From Natronococcus sp. A-GB7 (GTDB taxonomy: Archaea > Halobacteriota > Halobacteria > Halobacteriales > Natrialbaceae): a stretch of DNA of 64,000 nucleotides. The notes beneath the pieces are model-generated. The model did not search any database and had not been told where the DNA came from. It saw nothing but the letters and a program-made list of their open reading frames with translations. The position numbers and the translations under genes are program-made. Position 1 is the first letter of the stretch; the number at the start of each line of letters is the position of its first letter. This document shows, in pieces, positions 27,251-35,412 of this stretch. The stretch covers positions 248,001-312,000 of the forward strand of contig NZ_JARUKV010000001.1 of the NCBI RefSeq assembly GCF_029688865.1, written 5' to 3'.

Positions 27251-28263
27251 GGGTCGCGAGAGCCGCCGTCGGTTCGGACGTCCGCGCTGAGGGCCGTCTC
27301 GAGGTCGTACTCGGTGCCCGTGAGCACGAACAGCACCTCCTCGAGGGGCTCGAGGACCTCGGGGAGGATCTTGACCACCAGGTAGGTGACGCCGATCAGG
27401 GCGACGACCGCCAGCAACTGGGAGATGTAGTTGTGCGCGACGAGGTAGGAGACGCGGGCCTCCTCGGCGCCCATGTAGGTCGTTACCAGCGAGACGACGA
27501 GGTCCTGCTGGAACCAGCCGTGTGGGGTCGCCAGGCCGATGAAGACGTTCCGGACGAGGTTCAGCAGCCAGATGACGCCGATCGCGAGCGCGAACGCGGT
27601 CAGCTTTCGCCGGAGGGGGGCCGAGACCGCAGCGATCAGCCCGCCGAAGATGGCCATGCTCCCGAGCCCGGTACAGGCGAGTACGATGTACGTCGTTCGG
27701 CCCGTCGCGGTCTCCTCGGAGTCGAAGTTGAACCGACTCTCGTACCCGTTTACGCCCTCGTTGATACCGGGGCTGTGACCCAGCAGCTCCATCCCGTAGT
27801 GGGTCTGGACCGCGGTCGTCTCGATCAGCCACTGGCGGACGATGGGGATCGTCTCCGCGGGCAGGTAGATCAGCCCCATGAGCGCGACGGCCTTGGTCAG
27901 CACGAACAGCGACTCCCGGCCGTCCCACAGCAGGTAGCCCGTGTAGGCACACAGCGGTAACGCGACGAGCGCCAGCACCGTCTGGAGGGGGCTCTGTGCG
28001 TCGTAGTAGTAGTACGGCACCATCGTCAGCCAGTACGCTCCGAACAGCAGCCAGGCGACCCCCGCGATCGGGCGGGCGGGGGCCGCGACGTCCGACCACC
28101 GAACGAGCAACGCGAGGCCGAAGGCGACGATGGCGATCCAGGCCAGCGCGTCGATCGGCTGGACGCTCTGGAGCGCCGAGCCGACCGCCCCGTTGCCCGC
28201 CGACGCGACGCCGACGGCGGTCTCGAGTCCGACCGACGTCGAGGAGGGCGGCGACATAGTCAT
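27247..28263 (-). CDS. artA: Archaeosortase A
   Basis: Membrane transpeptidase (338 residues, about eight helices) that cleaves the C-terminal PGF motif of surface proteins and attaches them to an archaetidyl lipid. The catalytic Cys197 is in IVLACTGLGSMAIFGG and Arg238 in LLNLVRNVFI. By spacing, the third active-site position, Arg253 in Haloferax ArtA as I recall, falls on His277 in LVAHNYISQ; His is the residue used by bacterial exosortases. The C-terminal acidic tail is cytosolic. No PGF-CTERM substrate is visible in this window. It is transcribed with the metallophosphoesterase and divergent from an HTH regulator. Confidence 0.93.
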   Translation of the reverse strand: MTMSPPSSTSVGLETAVGVASAGNGAVGSALQSVQPIDALAWIAIVAFGLALLVRWSDVAAPARPIAGVAWLLFGAYWLTMVPYYYYDAQSPLQTVLALVALPLCAYTGYLLWDGRESLFVLTKAVALMGLIYLPAETIPIVRQWLIETTAVQTHYGMELLGHSPGINEGVNGYESRFNFDSEETATGRTTYIVLACTGLGSMAIFGGLIAAVSAPLRRKLTAFALAIGVIWLLNLVRNVFIGLATPHGWFQQDLVVSLVTTYMGAEEARVSYLVAHNYISQLLAVVALIGVTYLVVKILPEVLEPLEEVLFVLTGTEYDLETALSADVRTDGGSRDP

Positions 28264-28364
28264 TCTTTCTGATGTACTCTCGCGGTATCAACTTGTTGCC
28301 TCGACGACCGAAACGGACCGGCGACTGCGTACCTTTTTTGCCGCGCTGGGGGAAAACGACCCGT

Positions 28365-29144
28365 ATGGTCGACGTCCTCGATAACAAACGGGCTGCGACG
28401 CGGTTTCGGATCCTCGTCCAGATCGCCGAGCGCCAGCCCGCCGTCAGCCAGGGAGAGATCGCCGAGGAAGTCGGCGTCACGAGCCAGGCCGTAAGCGAGT
28501 ACATCCGCGAACTCGTCGACGACGGGCTCGTCGAGAAGGAGGGCCGCTCTCGGTATCGGGTCACCAAGGAAGGGGTCGACTGGCTCTTCCAGGCCGCAGG
28601 CGACGTTCGACGGTTCGCCGATCACGTCACCGAGGACGTGCTGGGCGCGATGGGCGAGGATACGGCGATCGCAGTCGAGGCCCTCGAGGAGGGAGATATC
28701 GTCTCGCTGTCGATTCGAAACGGACTCCTCCACGCCGAGCCCGGCGAGACCGGTCCGGCGACGGGGGTCGCGACGACCGACGCCGAGGCCGGCACCGACG
28801 TCGGCGTCACGAGCTTCGAGGGCGTCATCGACCTCGAGCCCGGCTCCGTCACCGTCCTGCAGGTGCCCGCGGTGCGGTCGGGCGGCAGCCGCGAGATCAG
28901 CGCCGAAACGATCACCGAGCACTGCGAGGACGCCGACCTCGTCCTCGCGACGGGTGTCGAGGCGGTCGTCGCCTGCCGACAGGCCGAGGTCGATCCCGCC
29001 GTCACCTTCGCCGTCGGCGAGGTCGCGACCGACGCCGCCGAACGCGGACTCGGGGTCACCACAGTCGCGACGACCGAGGCCGTCGGTCGGGTCACCGATA
29101 CGCTGCGGGACGCCGCCGTCTCCTACGAAGTCCTCGAGGGATAA
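28365..29144 (+). CDS. Winged-helix (MarR/TrmB-like) regulator with DUF7839-type sensor domain
   Basis: A 259-residue regulator. Residues ~8-70 form the wHTH (ATRFRILVQIAERQPAVSQG, EIAEEVGVTSQAVSEYIREL) with wing GRSRYRVTKEG. Residues ~110-259 form an effector domain of paired beta elements, typical of a haloarchaeal family often annotated as MarR-like. The ATG at 28365 is chosen; the frame upstream reaches into the artA promoter. The two start codons are 101 bases apart and divergent, so it could regulate artA, but no operator is identified. Confidence 0.88.
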   Translation: MVDVLDNKRAATRFRILVQIAERQPAVSQGEIAEEVGVTSQAVSEYIRELVDDGLVEKEGRSRYRVTKEGVDWLFQAAGDVRRFADHVTEDVLGAMGEDTAIAVEALEEGDIVSLSIRNGLLHAEPGETGPATGVATTDAEAGTDVGVTSFEGVIDLEPGSVTVLQVPAVRSGGSREISAETITEHCEDADLVLATGVEAVVACRQAEVDPAVTFAVGEVATDAAERGLGVTTVATTEAVGRVTDTLRDAAVSYEVLEG

Positions 29145-29207
29145 CAGTCGCAAGGGGGACAGTCTAGGAATTCGCGTTCCGTTACGTGTAGATATCTGCC
29201 CCGTCTG

Positions 29208-29405
29208 TCACGCAGCAGTCGCCTCGTCCGTGAGTTCGGACTCCACCGTGTTCCGGTGCCCGGACAGCCAAGTGCTCAGGGCCACTGCGACCCCGGTCAG
29301 AAGGCCGACCCGCAGCCCGAGCCGCTTCCCGCCGACCACGCCGGCGACGGCGGTCGCAACCACGAACGCAACGAAACCGCTCACGAGAACGTCGTTCGAT
29401 GCCAT
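29208..29405 (-). CDS. Small two-helix membrane protein
   Basis: A 65-residue protein with two hydrophobic segments (VLVSGFVAFVVATAVAGVVG and LGLRVGLLTGVAVALSTWLS) joined by the basic turn GKRLG, and an acidic C-terminus. The glycine-rich helix pair suggests a small channel-like or assembly-forming protein. Family not recognised; coding is supported by length, hydrophobicity and a clean ATG. Confidence 0.65.
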   Translation of the reverse strand: MASNDVLVSGFVAFVVATAVAGVVGGKRLGLRVGLLTGVAVALSTWLSGHRNTVESELTDEATAA

Positions 29406-29625
29406 ACGTTTATCATTTCGGACAGAATCAAAGTCCCATCGGCCGAGAACGGCCGACTCCTCGGTGAACGACGCCGGCGATTCTCGAGGGCCGGAAGGTG
29501 TCGGCCCCGTGTCCTATGCGTCGGCGCTACTGTACCAGCTGATCGATGGATACGCGGGAGGTCCGCCTCTTCCCCACCCGAATACGACCGTCGGCAGCGA
29601 ACCCGTACTGCCGACTACCGGTACG

Positions 29626-31005
29626 TCAGTCCCCTCGAGTCCCGCGGTCCTCGAGAACCTCGCTCGCGACCCGTTCCCCCGAGCGGATCGCTCCCTCCAT
29701 GAATCCGCGCCACTCGAGCGCCGTCTCCGAGCCGGCCCAGCGGACGCGGCCGACGGGCTCGCGGAGCGCGTCGCCACAGGTCGTGAGCGTCCCCGGCGTC
29801 ATCGCGGCGTTGTACCCGCCCGTCGACCACCGCGTCGTCGACCAGGCCTCGTCGTCGTACTCCAGTGGATCGGTCGCTCGCGGTCCGAGGTAGCGGCCGA
29901 GTTCCTCGAGCACCCGCTCTCGGCGTTCGGTCTCGGGTCGGTCGCTCCACTCGAGGGCGTCGGCCCCAGCGACGAACCCGACGATGAGTCCCCGATCCCC
30001 GCCGGGGAGCGTCGCGTCCGCGACCTCGGTCACAATACCGTTGGTAGCCAGCACAGATCCTGAGTAACCGTTCTCGCGCCAGAACGGCTCCTCGTAGGCG
30101 GCAAAACACTTGACTACCGCACCCATCGGCATCCGCTGGACTAACCCTCGTCGGCGGGCGGGCAGCGACGGCTCGTGGTCGATCCGATCGATCAGCGGCG
30201 GCGGGACGGCGACGATGGCGTCCGAGACCGCGTACGTCCCGTCGTCCGTCTCGAGGGTCACGTCGTCGCCCCGCCGATCGAGCCGGCGAACCGGTTCGGT
30301 CAGTCGGATCGCGTTGCCGAGACCGTCGGCCAGTCCCTCCGAGAGCTGCTGGGTGCTCCCGGCGAGTCGATACGCCTGCGTTGCGCTAGTCGACTCGCTG
30401 GGGATCTCGAGCCCGCCGCCGGCGTCGACGGCCGCGAGGAAGTACAGCAGCGAGATCGCGCTCGGTTCGACGGTGAACTCGGCGCGGACGAACGCATCGA
30501 ACGCCTCCCGCGCGGCCTCGGACGCCATCGCCTCCCGCTTCCAGGACTCGAGGGTAGTCGCGTCCCTCCTGTCGGCGTCGGGCGCCTCGGAAGGCGACTC
30601 GAGGGGGACGTCGCGACGCAGGCTCTCGATCCGTTCGAGCGCCGTCTGCAGCTCCGAGGCCGATTCCTCGGGGAGCGCCCGAAAGCGGTTCTCGTGGTCG
30701 AACAGCTCGCCCGCGACGGCGACCCGATCGACGCCGTCGTCGTACTGCTCGCACAGCTCGAGGCCGAACTCCTCGACGAACTCGAGGACGCGCTCGTGGT
30801 CGGCCCCGATCCACTCGGCGCCGCGGTCGATCGCGTCGCCCGTCGACAGCGAACCCGCGGCCGTCCGACCGCCGACGCGGTCTCTGGCCTCGAGGACGAC
30901 TATCTCGAGGCCGGCGTCGGTCAGCTCCCGTGCCGCCGTCAGCCCGGCGAGCCCCGCGCCGACGACGCCGACGTCGTAGCGTTCGGTCGTTCGAGAATCG
31001 GTCAT
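29626..31005 (-). CDS. Flavin-containing monoamine-oxidase family protein
   Basis: A 459-residue FAD enzyme. The start DVGVVGAGLAGLTAARELTD and ARDRVGGRT are the dinucleotide motifs; the end carries GRVRWAGSETALEWRGFMEG, the usual FAD-closing GSE motif of monoamine oxidases. It oxidises a primary or secondary amine (or a related substrate) with hydrogen peroxide as product. The substrate is not predictable. No membrane anchor is seen. Copper amine oxidase at 7214 is unrelated in fold. Confidence 0.92.
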   Translation of the reverse strand: MTDSRTTERYDVGVVGAGLAGLTAARELTDAGLEIVVLEARDRVGGRTAAGSLSTGDAIDRGAEWIGADHERVLEFVEEFGLELCEQYDDGVDRVAVAGELFDHENRFRALPEESASELQTALERIESLRRDVPLESPSEAPDADRRDATTLESWKREAMASEAAREAFDAFVRAEFTVEPSAISLLYFLAAVDAGGGLEIPSESTSATQAYRLAGSTQQLSEGLADGLGNAIRLTEPVRRLDRRGDDVTLETDDGTYAVSDAIVAVPPPLIDRIDHEPSLPARRRGLVQRMPMGAVVKCFAAYEEPFWRENGYSGSVLATNGIVTEVADATLPGGDRGLIVGFVAGADALEWSDRPETERRERVLEELGRYLGPRATDPLEYDDEAWSTTRWSTGGYNAAMTPGTLTTCGDALREPVGRVRWAGSETALEWRGFMEGAIRSGERVASEVLEDRGTRGD

Positions 31006-31165
31006 ATGTGGTCCGTGGGTCGGCGCAAAAATAGCGTTCGCGGTTCCCGCGGTGATTCCCGAAGCCGACCGACCCGAGATGGTGGGTGAAACGCGCTACT
31101 GCGGTGCAAGGTGTAGCGAGTGTACCAAGTAATCTGTGGAGTGTTTGGATGTCTCAGTACTGCTC

Positions 31166-31516
31166 TCAGTCTTTGGGTTCGACCTTGCCTGCGAAGGTTT
31201 GGAAGTCGATCGTCTCTTCGGGGATATAGAACGTGTCAGTACAGAACTCGTAGCTATTGTCCGGCGTTTCGGCGTGCCACAGGAGGTAGGCGAACTCATC
31301 CTCGACGATGGTGTCATCCACCTCGATGGTCGTCCCTTCCTGGGAAAGCTCGTCGAACAGATCCGCAAACAGCTCCTCGATTTCGTCGAGACCTCGGAAG
31401 ACTCCCATGTTCGTAACGACGACCGAGCCATCGCCGTAGTCGGCCATGGTCTCTTCGAGTTCCTGATTGGCGAACGCGTCAAGGTGGTGGTCGAGCACGG
31501 CGTTTGTATCACTCAT
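31166..31516 (-). CDS. NTF2/SnoaL-like small protein
   Basis: A 116-residue protein of the nuclear-transport-factor-2 fold, beginning with the helix NAVLDHHLDAFANQELEETM and continuing with a curved sheet (SVVVTNMGVFRGLDEIEEL). Such proteins bind or act on small ligands; no catalytic pair can be assigned. Base composition is visibly lower in G+C than the neighbours and both flanks are gene-poor, so recent acquisition is likely. Confidence 0.82.
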   Translation of the reverse strand: MSDTNAVLDHHLDAFANQELEETMADYGDGSVVVTNMGVFRGLDEIEELFADLFDELSQEGTTIEVDDTIVEDEFAYLLWHAETPDNSYEFCTDTFYIPEETIDFQTFAGKVEPKD

Positions 31517-32048
31517 AGCTTGTCGTCCAGATACGCGTACAACGAACAGTCATATAGTGTTTGCACGGAGTAGCACCAACTTCGTTCTGTTCAACGGGGT
31601 AGAGATCCTCCTTTTTCACTCGCCGCGCTGAATACGCACTTTCCATCTTGGACGGCGCTTAGAACATCTGTTAGATGTAGCAGGATAGCCGCCAGTCAAT
31701 ACGCAGCTCTATGCAACGCGTATTGGTCTCGAGCGTAACTGTACTCGAGAGTGATAGCTGCTACGTATAGGCGAAGCAGATATCACCACCAGCATCCGCG
31801 AGCGGAGCGAGCGGTTTCCCGCCGAAGCGGGCGAAGCCCGCGGAGGCGGCTTTTTAGCGTAGATTTTTGGAGGAGTGGTGAGCGAGCAACGCGAGCGAAC
31901 CCGACGAGAAAAAGGTACGTGGGCATCTGCAGGTAACGAGTCGGCCGATTCAGATTCTCGCCCTGTATTGAGTAGCGAAACCGCGTGACTGTTTGCTGAG
32001 AAAGCGAGCGTGCCGCCCGACCTCGCTCGCGGGCCCCGAACGAAGCCG
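31517..32048. other. Gene-poor lower-GC region with hairpins
   Basis: About 530 bases without a gene. It contains an 8-bp perfect inverted repeat CAATACGC...GCGTATTG around 31697-31725 and a CTCGAG pair nearby, then the repeat-like block at 31797-31918. No transposase could be read. It probably represents decayed mobile DNA. Confidence 0.45.
31797..31918. repeat. Haloarchaeal dispersed-repeat-like block
   Basis: A GC-rich tract made of CGAGCG units, then a strong hairpin (CCGCC at 31820-31824, GCGGGC-GAA-GCCCGC at 31828-31842, GGCGG at 31846-31850) followed at once by CTTTTTAGCGTAGATTTTTG and a further GCGAGC-rich stretch ending in GACGAGAAAAAGGT. I remember similar blocks recurring in other haloarchaeal genomes, but only one copy is in this window, so the repeat status is unproven. 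The hairpin plus T-run could also end transcripts. Confidence 0.35.
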
Positions 32049-32819
32049 CTATCCGATGTAGCGCAGGTCGTCGTCCGTCGGCACGTCCATCTGCTGTTGT
32101 TGCTGTTCCATCTCCTGGATCTTGCCGATGACGTCCTCCATCTCGTCGGCGCGCTCGTCGAGGCTCTCGTAGTCGAGTTCGAACCCGAGCAGCTCCTCGA
32201 GCACCTCGAGCACGGCGCGCGCGCTCTTGGGGTCGACGAGATAGCCGCTGGTCTCGCCCATCAGGCAGGCGGCCTCGAAACCCCGGCGCTCGCCCAGCCC
32301 GAGCAGGAGTCCGGAGACGCCGACGATACCGCCGGCGGGCTCGTCCTCGCGGAACTCGACGCCCGCGTCCTCGAGGGACTCGACCAGCGACTCGTCGCTG
32401 ACGGCGCCGACGACGGCGTACTCGTCGATCAGTTCGCCGGTCGGCACGCCGCCGAGCGCGTACAGCTCGCTCGCGCCGAACTCCTCGGCGACGTCGAGAA
32501 ACGCCGACGCCAGCACGTAATGACCCTCGTTCGTCTGGGCCTGGTGGTCACCCGTCAGTACGAGTAGGTCGCGACCGTCGGGCACCGAAATCGCGTGGAT
32601 CTCGGCGCAGGTCAGGTCGGCGACGCCGTCCTCGATGCTCACCTTCGGCGGGAACTCGTGGGAGTAGATCCGCCGGACGAGGGTGCTCTCGCCCTCGAGC
32701 TCCTCGAGCAGGTGCTCGGCCGCGAGGCTGCCGACGTGTCCGACGCCGGGCAGCCCCTCGACGAGTACGGGGTCGTCCAGTTCGACCTCGGCGACCGCGT
32801 CGATCTCGAGTTCGTCCAT
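32049..32819 (-). CDS. PAC2-family proteasome assembly chaperone
   Basis: A 256-residue PAC2-domain protein homologous to archaeal PbaA/PbaB, which help proteasome or other complex assembly. Typical elements are VLVEGLPGVGHVGSLAAEHL at the start and GVSGLLLGLGERRGFEAACL with GETSGY later. The tail is helical and glutamine-rich (KIQEMEQQQQQMD), followed by an acidic end. It is the last gene of the L44e-S27e-aIF2alpha-Nop10-PAC2 cluster; only 6 bases separate it from nop10, which supports one transcript. Confidence 0.9.
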   Translation of the reverse strand: MDELEIDAVAEVELDDPVLVEGLPGVGHVGSLAAEHLLEELEGESTLVRRIYSHEFPPKVSIEDGVADLTCAEIHAISVPDGRDLLVLTGDHQAQTNEGHYVLASAFLDVAEEFGASELYALGGVPTGELIDEYAVVGAVSDESLVESLEDAGVEFREDEPAGGIVGVSGLLLGLGERRGFEAACLMGETSGYLVDPKSARAVLEVLEELLGFELDYESLDERADEMEDVIGKIQEMEQQQQQMDVPTDDDLRYIG

Positions 32820-32825
32820 ACGCTA

Positions 32826-33005
32826 TCAGCGGCTGCGACGTTTAAGAGCGCGTCGGTACTCGCCGTGGGCGTCCTCGGGGTCGAACGGTGCCGGCGCGCT
32901 GTTTACGGCCTCGGAACCGCAGTCGGGACAGGTCGAAGAAAGGGTGTACACCGGGCGGTCGTGGACGTCGCGCCACGCCGAACAGACCCGGATGTCGGAT
33001 TTCAT
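32826..33005 (-). CDS. nop10: H/ACA RNP component Nop10
   Basis: A 59-residue protein missing from simple length-filtered gene lists. It starts [20 protein letters not shown], continues with the zinc pair TCPDCG and ends with the conserved [20 protein letters not shown]. Nop10 binds Cbf5 and positions guide RNA in pseudouridylation complexes. The first cysteine pair of other archaeal Nop10 is reduced to a single Cys (CSAW), as I recall for haloarchaea. Its ATG overlaps the aIF2 alpha stop codon (ATGA), a standard archaeal order. Confidence 0.93.
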   Translation of the reverse strand: MKSDIRVCSAWRDVHDRPVYTLSSTCPDCGSEAVNSAPAPFDPEDAHGEYRRALKRRSR

Positions 33006-33802
33006 TCGTCGTCGGTGCGTCGTTCGCGGTGGAACTCGCCGGAGCCACCCTCACCCTCGATCGCGGCGACTGCACGCCGAGCGCTCTCCTCGAGCTGAGA
33101 CTCGGCGGTCTTGTAGTTGGGCGCACGGACGTTGATCCGGTACTCCGGAGCGCCGACGTAGCTAACTTCGAGGTCGACCTCGTCGGGGACCTCTCCGTTG
33201 CCCTCGGCGGCCTCCAGGGCGGTTCGGATCCCGTCGACACCGGTCGGGGAGGCGTTCTCGAGGTCGACGTAGCCGGTGACGGTGACGTACGGCACCGAGA
33301 CGTTCTCGCGGGCGGTTTCGACGAGCGCGCCGATCTCGTCCGCAGAGAGGTCGGTTCCCTCGAGGGCTTCCTCGCCGTGGATCGCGGCCTGCTTGAACCC
33401 GTCGTAGAGGCTGCCGTGGGCACCGATCAGTTCGTTGGCGACGGCGGTGTAGGTCTCGTCGTCGGCGTCCTCGCCGAGCGCGAGGCTCATCCAGTTGTCG
33501 GCCTTCTGTTCGTTTTTCCAGTCCTGGATCTTGTCGGAGCGCTGGTGATCGTTGACGTCTTTCAGCGAGAGGTCGATCTGCTGGGACTCGGTGTCGACGT
33601 CGAGTACCTTGCAGACGACGATCTGGCCCTCGCGAACGTGATCGCGGACGTTCTTGATCCAGCCGCTCGCGACCTCGGAGATGTGGATCAGCCCGCGCTG
33701 GTCCTGGTACTCCTCGAGGTCGACGAAGACACCGAAGTCCTCGATCTCGTCGATCTTGCCGACGACGAGCTCGCCGGTGTCGGGCCAGCCGCTGTACTTC
33801 AT
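33002..33802 (-). CDS. eif2a: Translation initiation factor aIF2 subunit alpha
   Basis: The alpha subunit (266 residues) of the heterotrimer that brings initiator Met-tRNA to the ribosome. Residues 1-85 are an S1 OB domain ([20 protein letters not shown] and [15 protein letters not shown]), followed by a helical domain and the alpha/beta domain that binds the gamma subunit. The ATG at 33802 overlaps the rps27e stop (ATGA); the longer upstream frame is rejected because it runs through rps27e. The initiator tRNA gene itself is 1.4 kb away. Confidence 0.97.
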   Translation of the reverse strand: MKYSGWPDTGELVVGKIDEIEDFGVFVDLEEYQDQRGLIHISEVASGWIKNVRDHVREGQIVVCKVLDVDTESQQIDLSLKDVNDHQRSDKIQDWKNEQKADNWMSLALGEDADDETYTAVANELIGAHGSLYDGFKQAAIHGEEALEGTDLSADEIGALVETARENVSVPYVTVTGYVDLENASPTGVDGIRTALEAAEGNGEVPDEVDLEVSYVGAPEYRINVRAPNYKTAESQLEESARRAVAAIEGEGGSGEFHRERRTDDE

Positions 33803-33972
33803 CGTGACTCGACTGTCTCGAGGATCTCGTGGTCGATCTCGGCCTTGCCGCCGGTCGGTCGCGCCAGCGTCGTTCCGCAGACGGCACACGCGACCTCCGT
33901 GGAGGCCTTGCCGAAGACGGTCTGTTCGTTCTCGCAGTCACTGCATCGAACGCTGTAGAAATTTCCTGCCAT
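33799..33972 (-). CDS. rps27e: Ribosomal protein S27e
   Basis: A 57-residue zinc-ribbon protein of the small subunit: [20 protein letters not shown] with the second pair [19 protein letters not shown]. All four cysteines are present. It overlaps aIF2 alpha by 4 bases and follows rpl44e by 5 bases, the canonical archaeal order. Confidence 0.97.
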   Translation of the reverse strand: MAGNFYSVRCSDCENEQTVFGKASTEVACAVCGTTLARPTGGKAEIDHEILETVESR

Positions 33973-33977
33973 TGTGA

Positions 33978-34259
33978 TCACTCCTGGAACTCGAGTCGGC
34001 CGGCGCGCCATCCCTCTCGGAGGTGGGCCTTGCCACACTCGCTGCAGCGGTACTTCAGGTCCGTTTTCTTCGTTGGCTTCTCGCCGCCGGGCACCTTCGA
34101 GAACCGACCGGCGTTCCCGATCGTCGCGGTGTTGCGCCGGGTGCGGCGCGCGTCCCATTTCATCCCCGAGGAGCGGCCGGTACGGGACTTCTCGACCTCG
34201 TGCTCGTGGTGTGCGTTGCAGTGCGGACAGTACGTATTGAATCGGCGTGGCATCTGCAT
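33978..34259 (-). CDS. rpl44e: Ribosomal protein L44e
   Basis: A 93-residue large-subunit protein near the E site. It starts [20 protein letters not shown] and ends with [20 protein letters not shown], giving two CxxC pairs for zinc. The first ATG (34259) is preferred because haloarchaeal L44e carries MQMPRRF. First gene of the translation cluster, with a TATA box at 34295-34300. Confidence 0.97.
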   Translation of the reverse strand: MQMPRRFNTYCPHCNAHHEHEVEKSRTGRSSGMKWDARRTRRNTATIGNAGRFSKVPGGEKPTKKTDLKYRCSECGKAHLREGWRAGRLEFQE

Positions 34260-34294
34260 CGTTAGCTCACTTGACGTGGGCTAAGACAGCGCTG

Positions 34295-34300
34295 TTTAAA
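34295..34300 (-). promoter_or_regulatory. TATA box of the rpl44e translation cluster
   Basis: TTTAAA 36-41 bases before the rpl44e ATG, in minus-strand context CGGGTTTTAAACAGCGC. It is placed for a short leader and back to back with the promoter of the HAH_0734-type gene. Confidence 0.6.
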
Positions 34301-34347
34301 ACCCGTTTGGTTCACCGTCGCCGGGCGGTTCCCCGACCTTCGAAGCG

Positions 34348-34353
34348 TTTAAT
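34348..34353 (+). promoter_or_regulatory. TATA box of the HAH_0734-family gene
   Basis: TTTAAT 25-30 bases before the ATG at 34378 (context GCGTTTAATCCC), correct spacing for a leaderless mRNA. Confidence 0.6.
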
Positions 34354-34377
34354 CCCCTCTCGCGTAAACGCATTCGC

Positions 34378-34644
34378 ATGAAGCGTCTCATCATCCACGG
34401 GGACCCGGGTATCCGCAAAGGGGCCATCGTGGAGTACGACGGGGAGGAGGTGGTGTGTTTCGCCGTGACGCGCAACGGCGAGTGGCACGGCCCCGAGAAG
34501 GTCCAGCTGTGGTGTACCGTCGGCGCCGACTCGGAGTTCGAGGACTTCGAGAAGCGCAACTTCACCCCTCACTTCCTCGACGTCGACCGCGTCGACGCGG
34601 AGGAGATCGACGTCGTCCGCGCGAAAGCCGACCTCGAGCTATAG
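34378..34644 (+). CDS. HAH_0734-family conserved haloarchaeal protein
   Basis: An 88-residue small protein, MKRLIIHGDPGIRKGAIVEY to the acidic, helical end DAEEIDVVRAKADLEL. Its central part ECFAVTRNGEWHGP-like sequence (here VVCFAVTRNGEWHGPEKVQL) is characteristic of the family named after Haloarcula HAH_0734. It is almost always next to the L44e cluster and divergent from it, as here, which hints at a translation-related role, but no function is known. Confidence 0.87.
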   Translation: MKRLIIHGDPGIRKGAIVEYDGEEVVCFAVTRNGEWHGPEKVQLWCTVGADSEFEDFEKRNFTPHFLDVDRVDAEEIDVVRAKADLEL

Positions 34645-34695
34645 CCACGAACGCCGGTCGTTCTCTCGAGACCGACACTCCAGCCAGGGACGGCG

Positions 34696-35142
34696 ATGTC
34701 ACGATCACCTACGGACGCGCTCCGGGTGCGAATCCGGGCGTTGCTCTCGGCGACCCGGTTCACCCAGTTCGCGAGCGTCGGGCTCGTCGGCGCGACCGTC
34801 GACAACCTCGTTCTCGTCGCGCTCGTCGAACTCACCGTTCTGGGGCCAGTCGTCGCGAAGGTGATCGCCTGGGAGTTCGCCATCGCGGTGATCTTCGTGA
34901 TCAACGAACGCTGGACGTTCGCGAGCCACGGCGCCTGGACGCCTCGAGCGCTCGGCCGGCGGTTTCTCCGGTCGAACCTGGTTCGGTTTGCGGGCTTTCT
35001 CGTCACGCTGAGCGTGCTGACTCTGCTGGTGTACGGCTTCGACGTCTGGTATCTGGCGGCGAACCTCGTCGGAATGGGGGTCGGCTTCTTCGTCAACTAC
35101 ACCTGTGAGAGCCTCTACACGTGGAAGGTCCACCAGGGTTGA
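34696..35142 (+). CDS. GtrA-family membrane protein
   Basis: A 148-residue protein with four transmembrane segments (FASVGLVGATVDNLVLVALV, FAIAVIFVINERWTF, FLVTLSVLTLLVYGF and NLVGMGVGFFVNYTCE). GtrA proteins assist transfer of sugar-lipid carriers across membranes in cell-surface glycosylation. No glycosyltransferase adjoins it. It ends 66 bases before the initiator tRNA. Confidence 0.88.
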   Translation: MSRSPTDALRVRIRALLSATRFTQFASVGLVGATVDNLVLVALVELTVLGPVVAKVIAWEFAIAVIFVINERWTFASHGAWTPRALGRRFLRSNLVRFAGFLVTLSVLTLLVYGFDVWYLAANLVGMGVGFFVNYTCESLYTWKVHQG

Positions 35143-35178
35143 CGACAGAAACCCACATACGGCGGCCGAATCACAACC

Positions 35179-35186
35179 CTTAACTA
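35179..35186 (+). promoter_or_regulatory. Box A (TATA-like) of the initiator tRNA gene
   Basis: CTTAACTA lies 23-30 bases before the tRNA 5' end, where archaeal tRNA genes carry their TATA-like element. Confidence 0.4.
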
Positions 35187-35208
35187 GCGCACCGGGTTAC
35201 GAGGAAGT

Positions 35209-35283
35209 AGCGGGATGGGATAGCCAGGAGATTCCGGCGGGCTCATAACCCGCAGACCGGTAGTTCAAATCTACCTCCCGCTA
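35209..35283 (+). tRNA. Initiator tRNA-Met (CAT)
   Basis: A 75-base gene. The acceptor stem AGCGGGA pairs with TCCCGCT at 35276-35282 and A35283 is the discriminator; CCA is not encoded. The anticodon arm is GCGGG-CTCATAA-CCCGC with anticodon CAT, and the three consecutive G-C pairs mark an initiator. The first pair is A-U, another archaeal initiator trait. The T arm reads CGGTAGTTCAAATCTACC. It is immediately followed by a short T-run and then by large palindromes. Confidence 0.96.
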
Positions 35284-35412
35284 CTTTTGACGAATTCAAC
35301 GACGAACGACGAGCACGGCGAGGAGTGAGTCCGGAATTCGTCAAAGTAGTATGGGGTAGATTTGAAGCAGGGAGCAGCTTTGCTGCGACCGTGGTTCAAA
35401 TCTACCCCCCGT
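35284..35412. repeat. Two palindromes after initiator tRNA, one carrying tRNA T-arm sequence
   Basis: First inverted repeat: TTTGACGAATTC (35286-35297) and GAATTCGTCAAA (35334-35345), 12 of 12. Second: GGGGTAGATTTGAA (35353-35366) and TTCAAATCTACCCC (35395-35408), 14 of 14, enclosing a further perfect hairpin GCAGC-TTT-GCTGC (35374-35386). The right arm, GTTCAAATCTACC plus CCCG, repeats the T arm and acceptor strand of the tRNA (35267-35280) in direct orientation. This resembles a scar left by a tRNA-targeting integrase or a rearranged tRNA fragment. Confidence 0.6.

Noticed and set aside
26531-28567. Single 678-residue frame joining the metallophosphoesterase with artA DNA
   Set aside because: The first part is the wrong frame of artA; the real phosphoesterase begins at 27250.
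31096-31200. Transposase C-terminus in frame ending STDYLVHSLHLAPQ
   Set aside because: Too short and without other transposase motifs; kept only as part of the decayed-patch finding.
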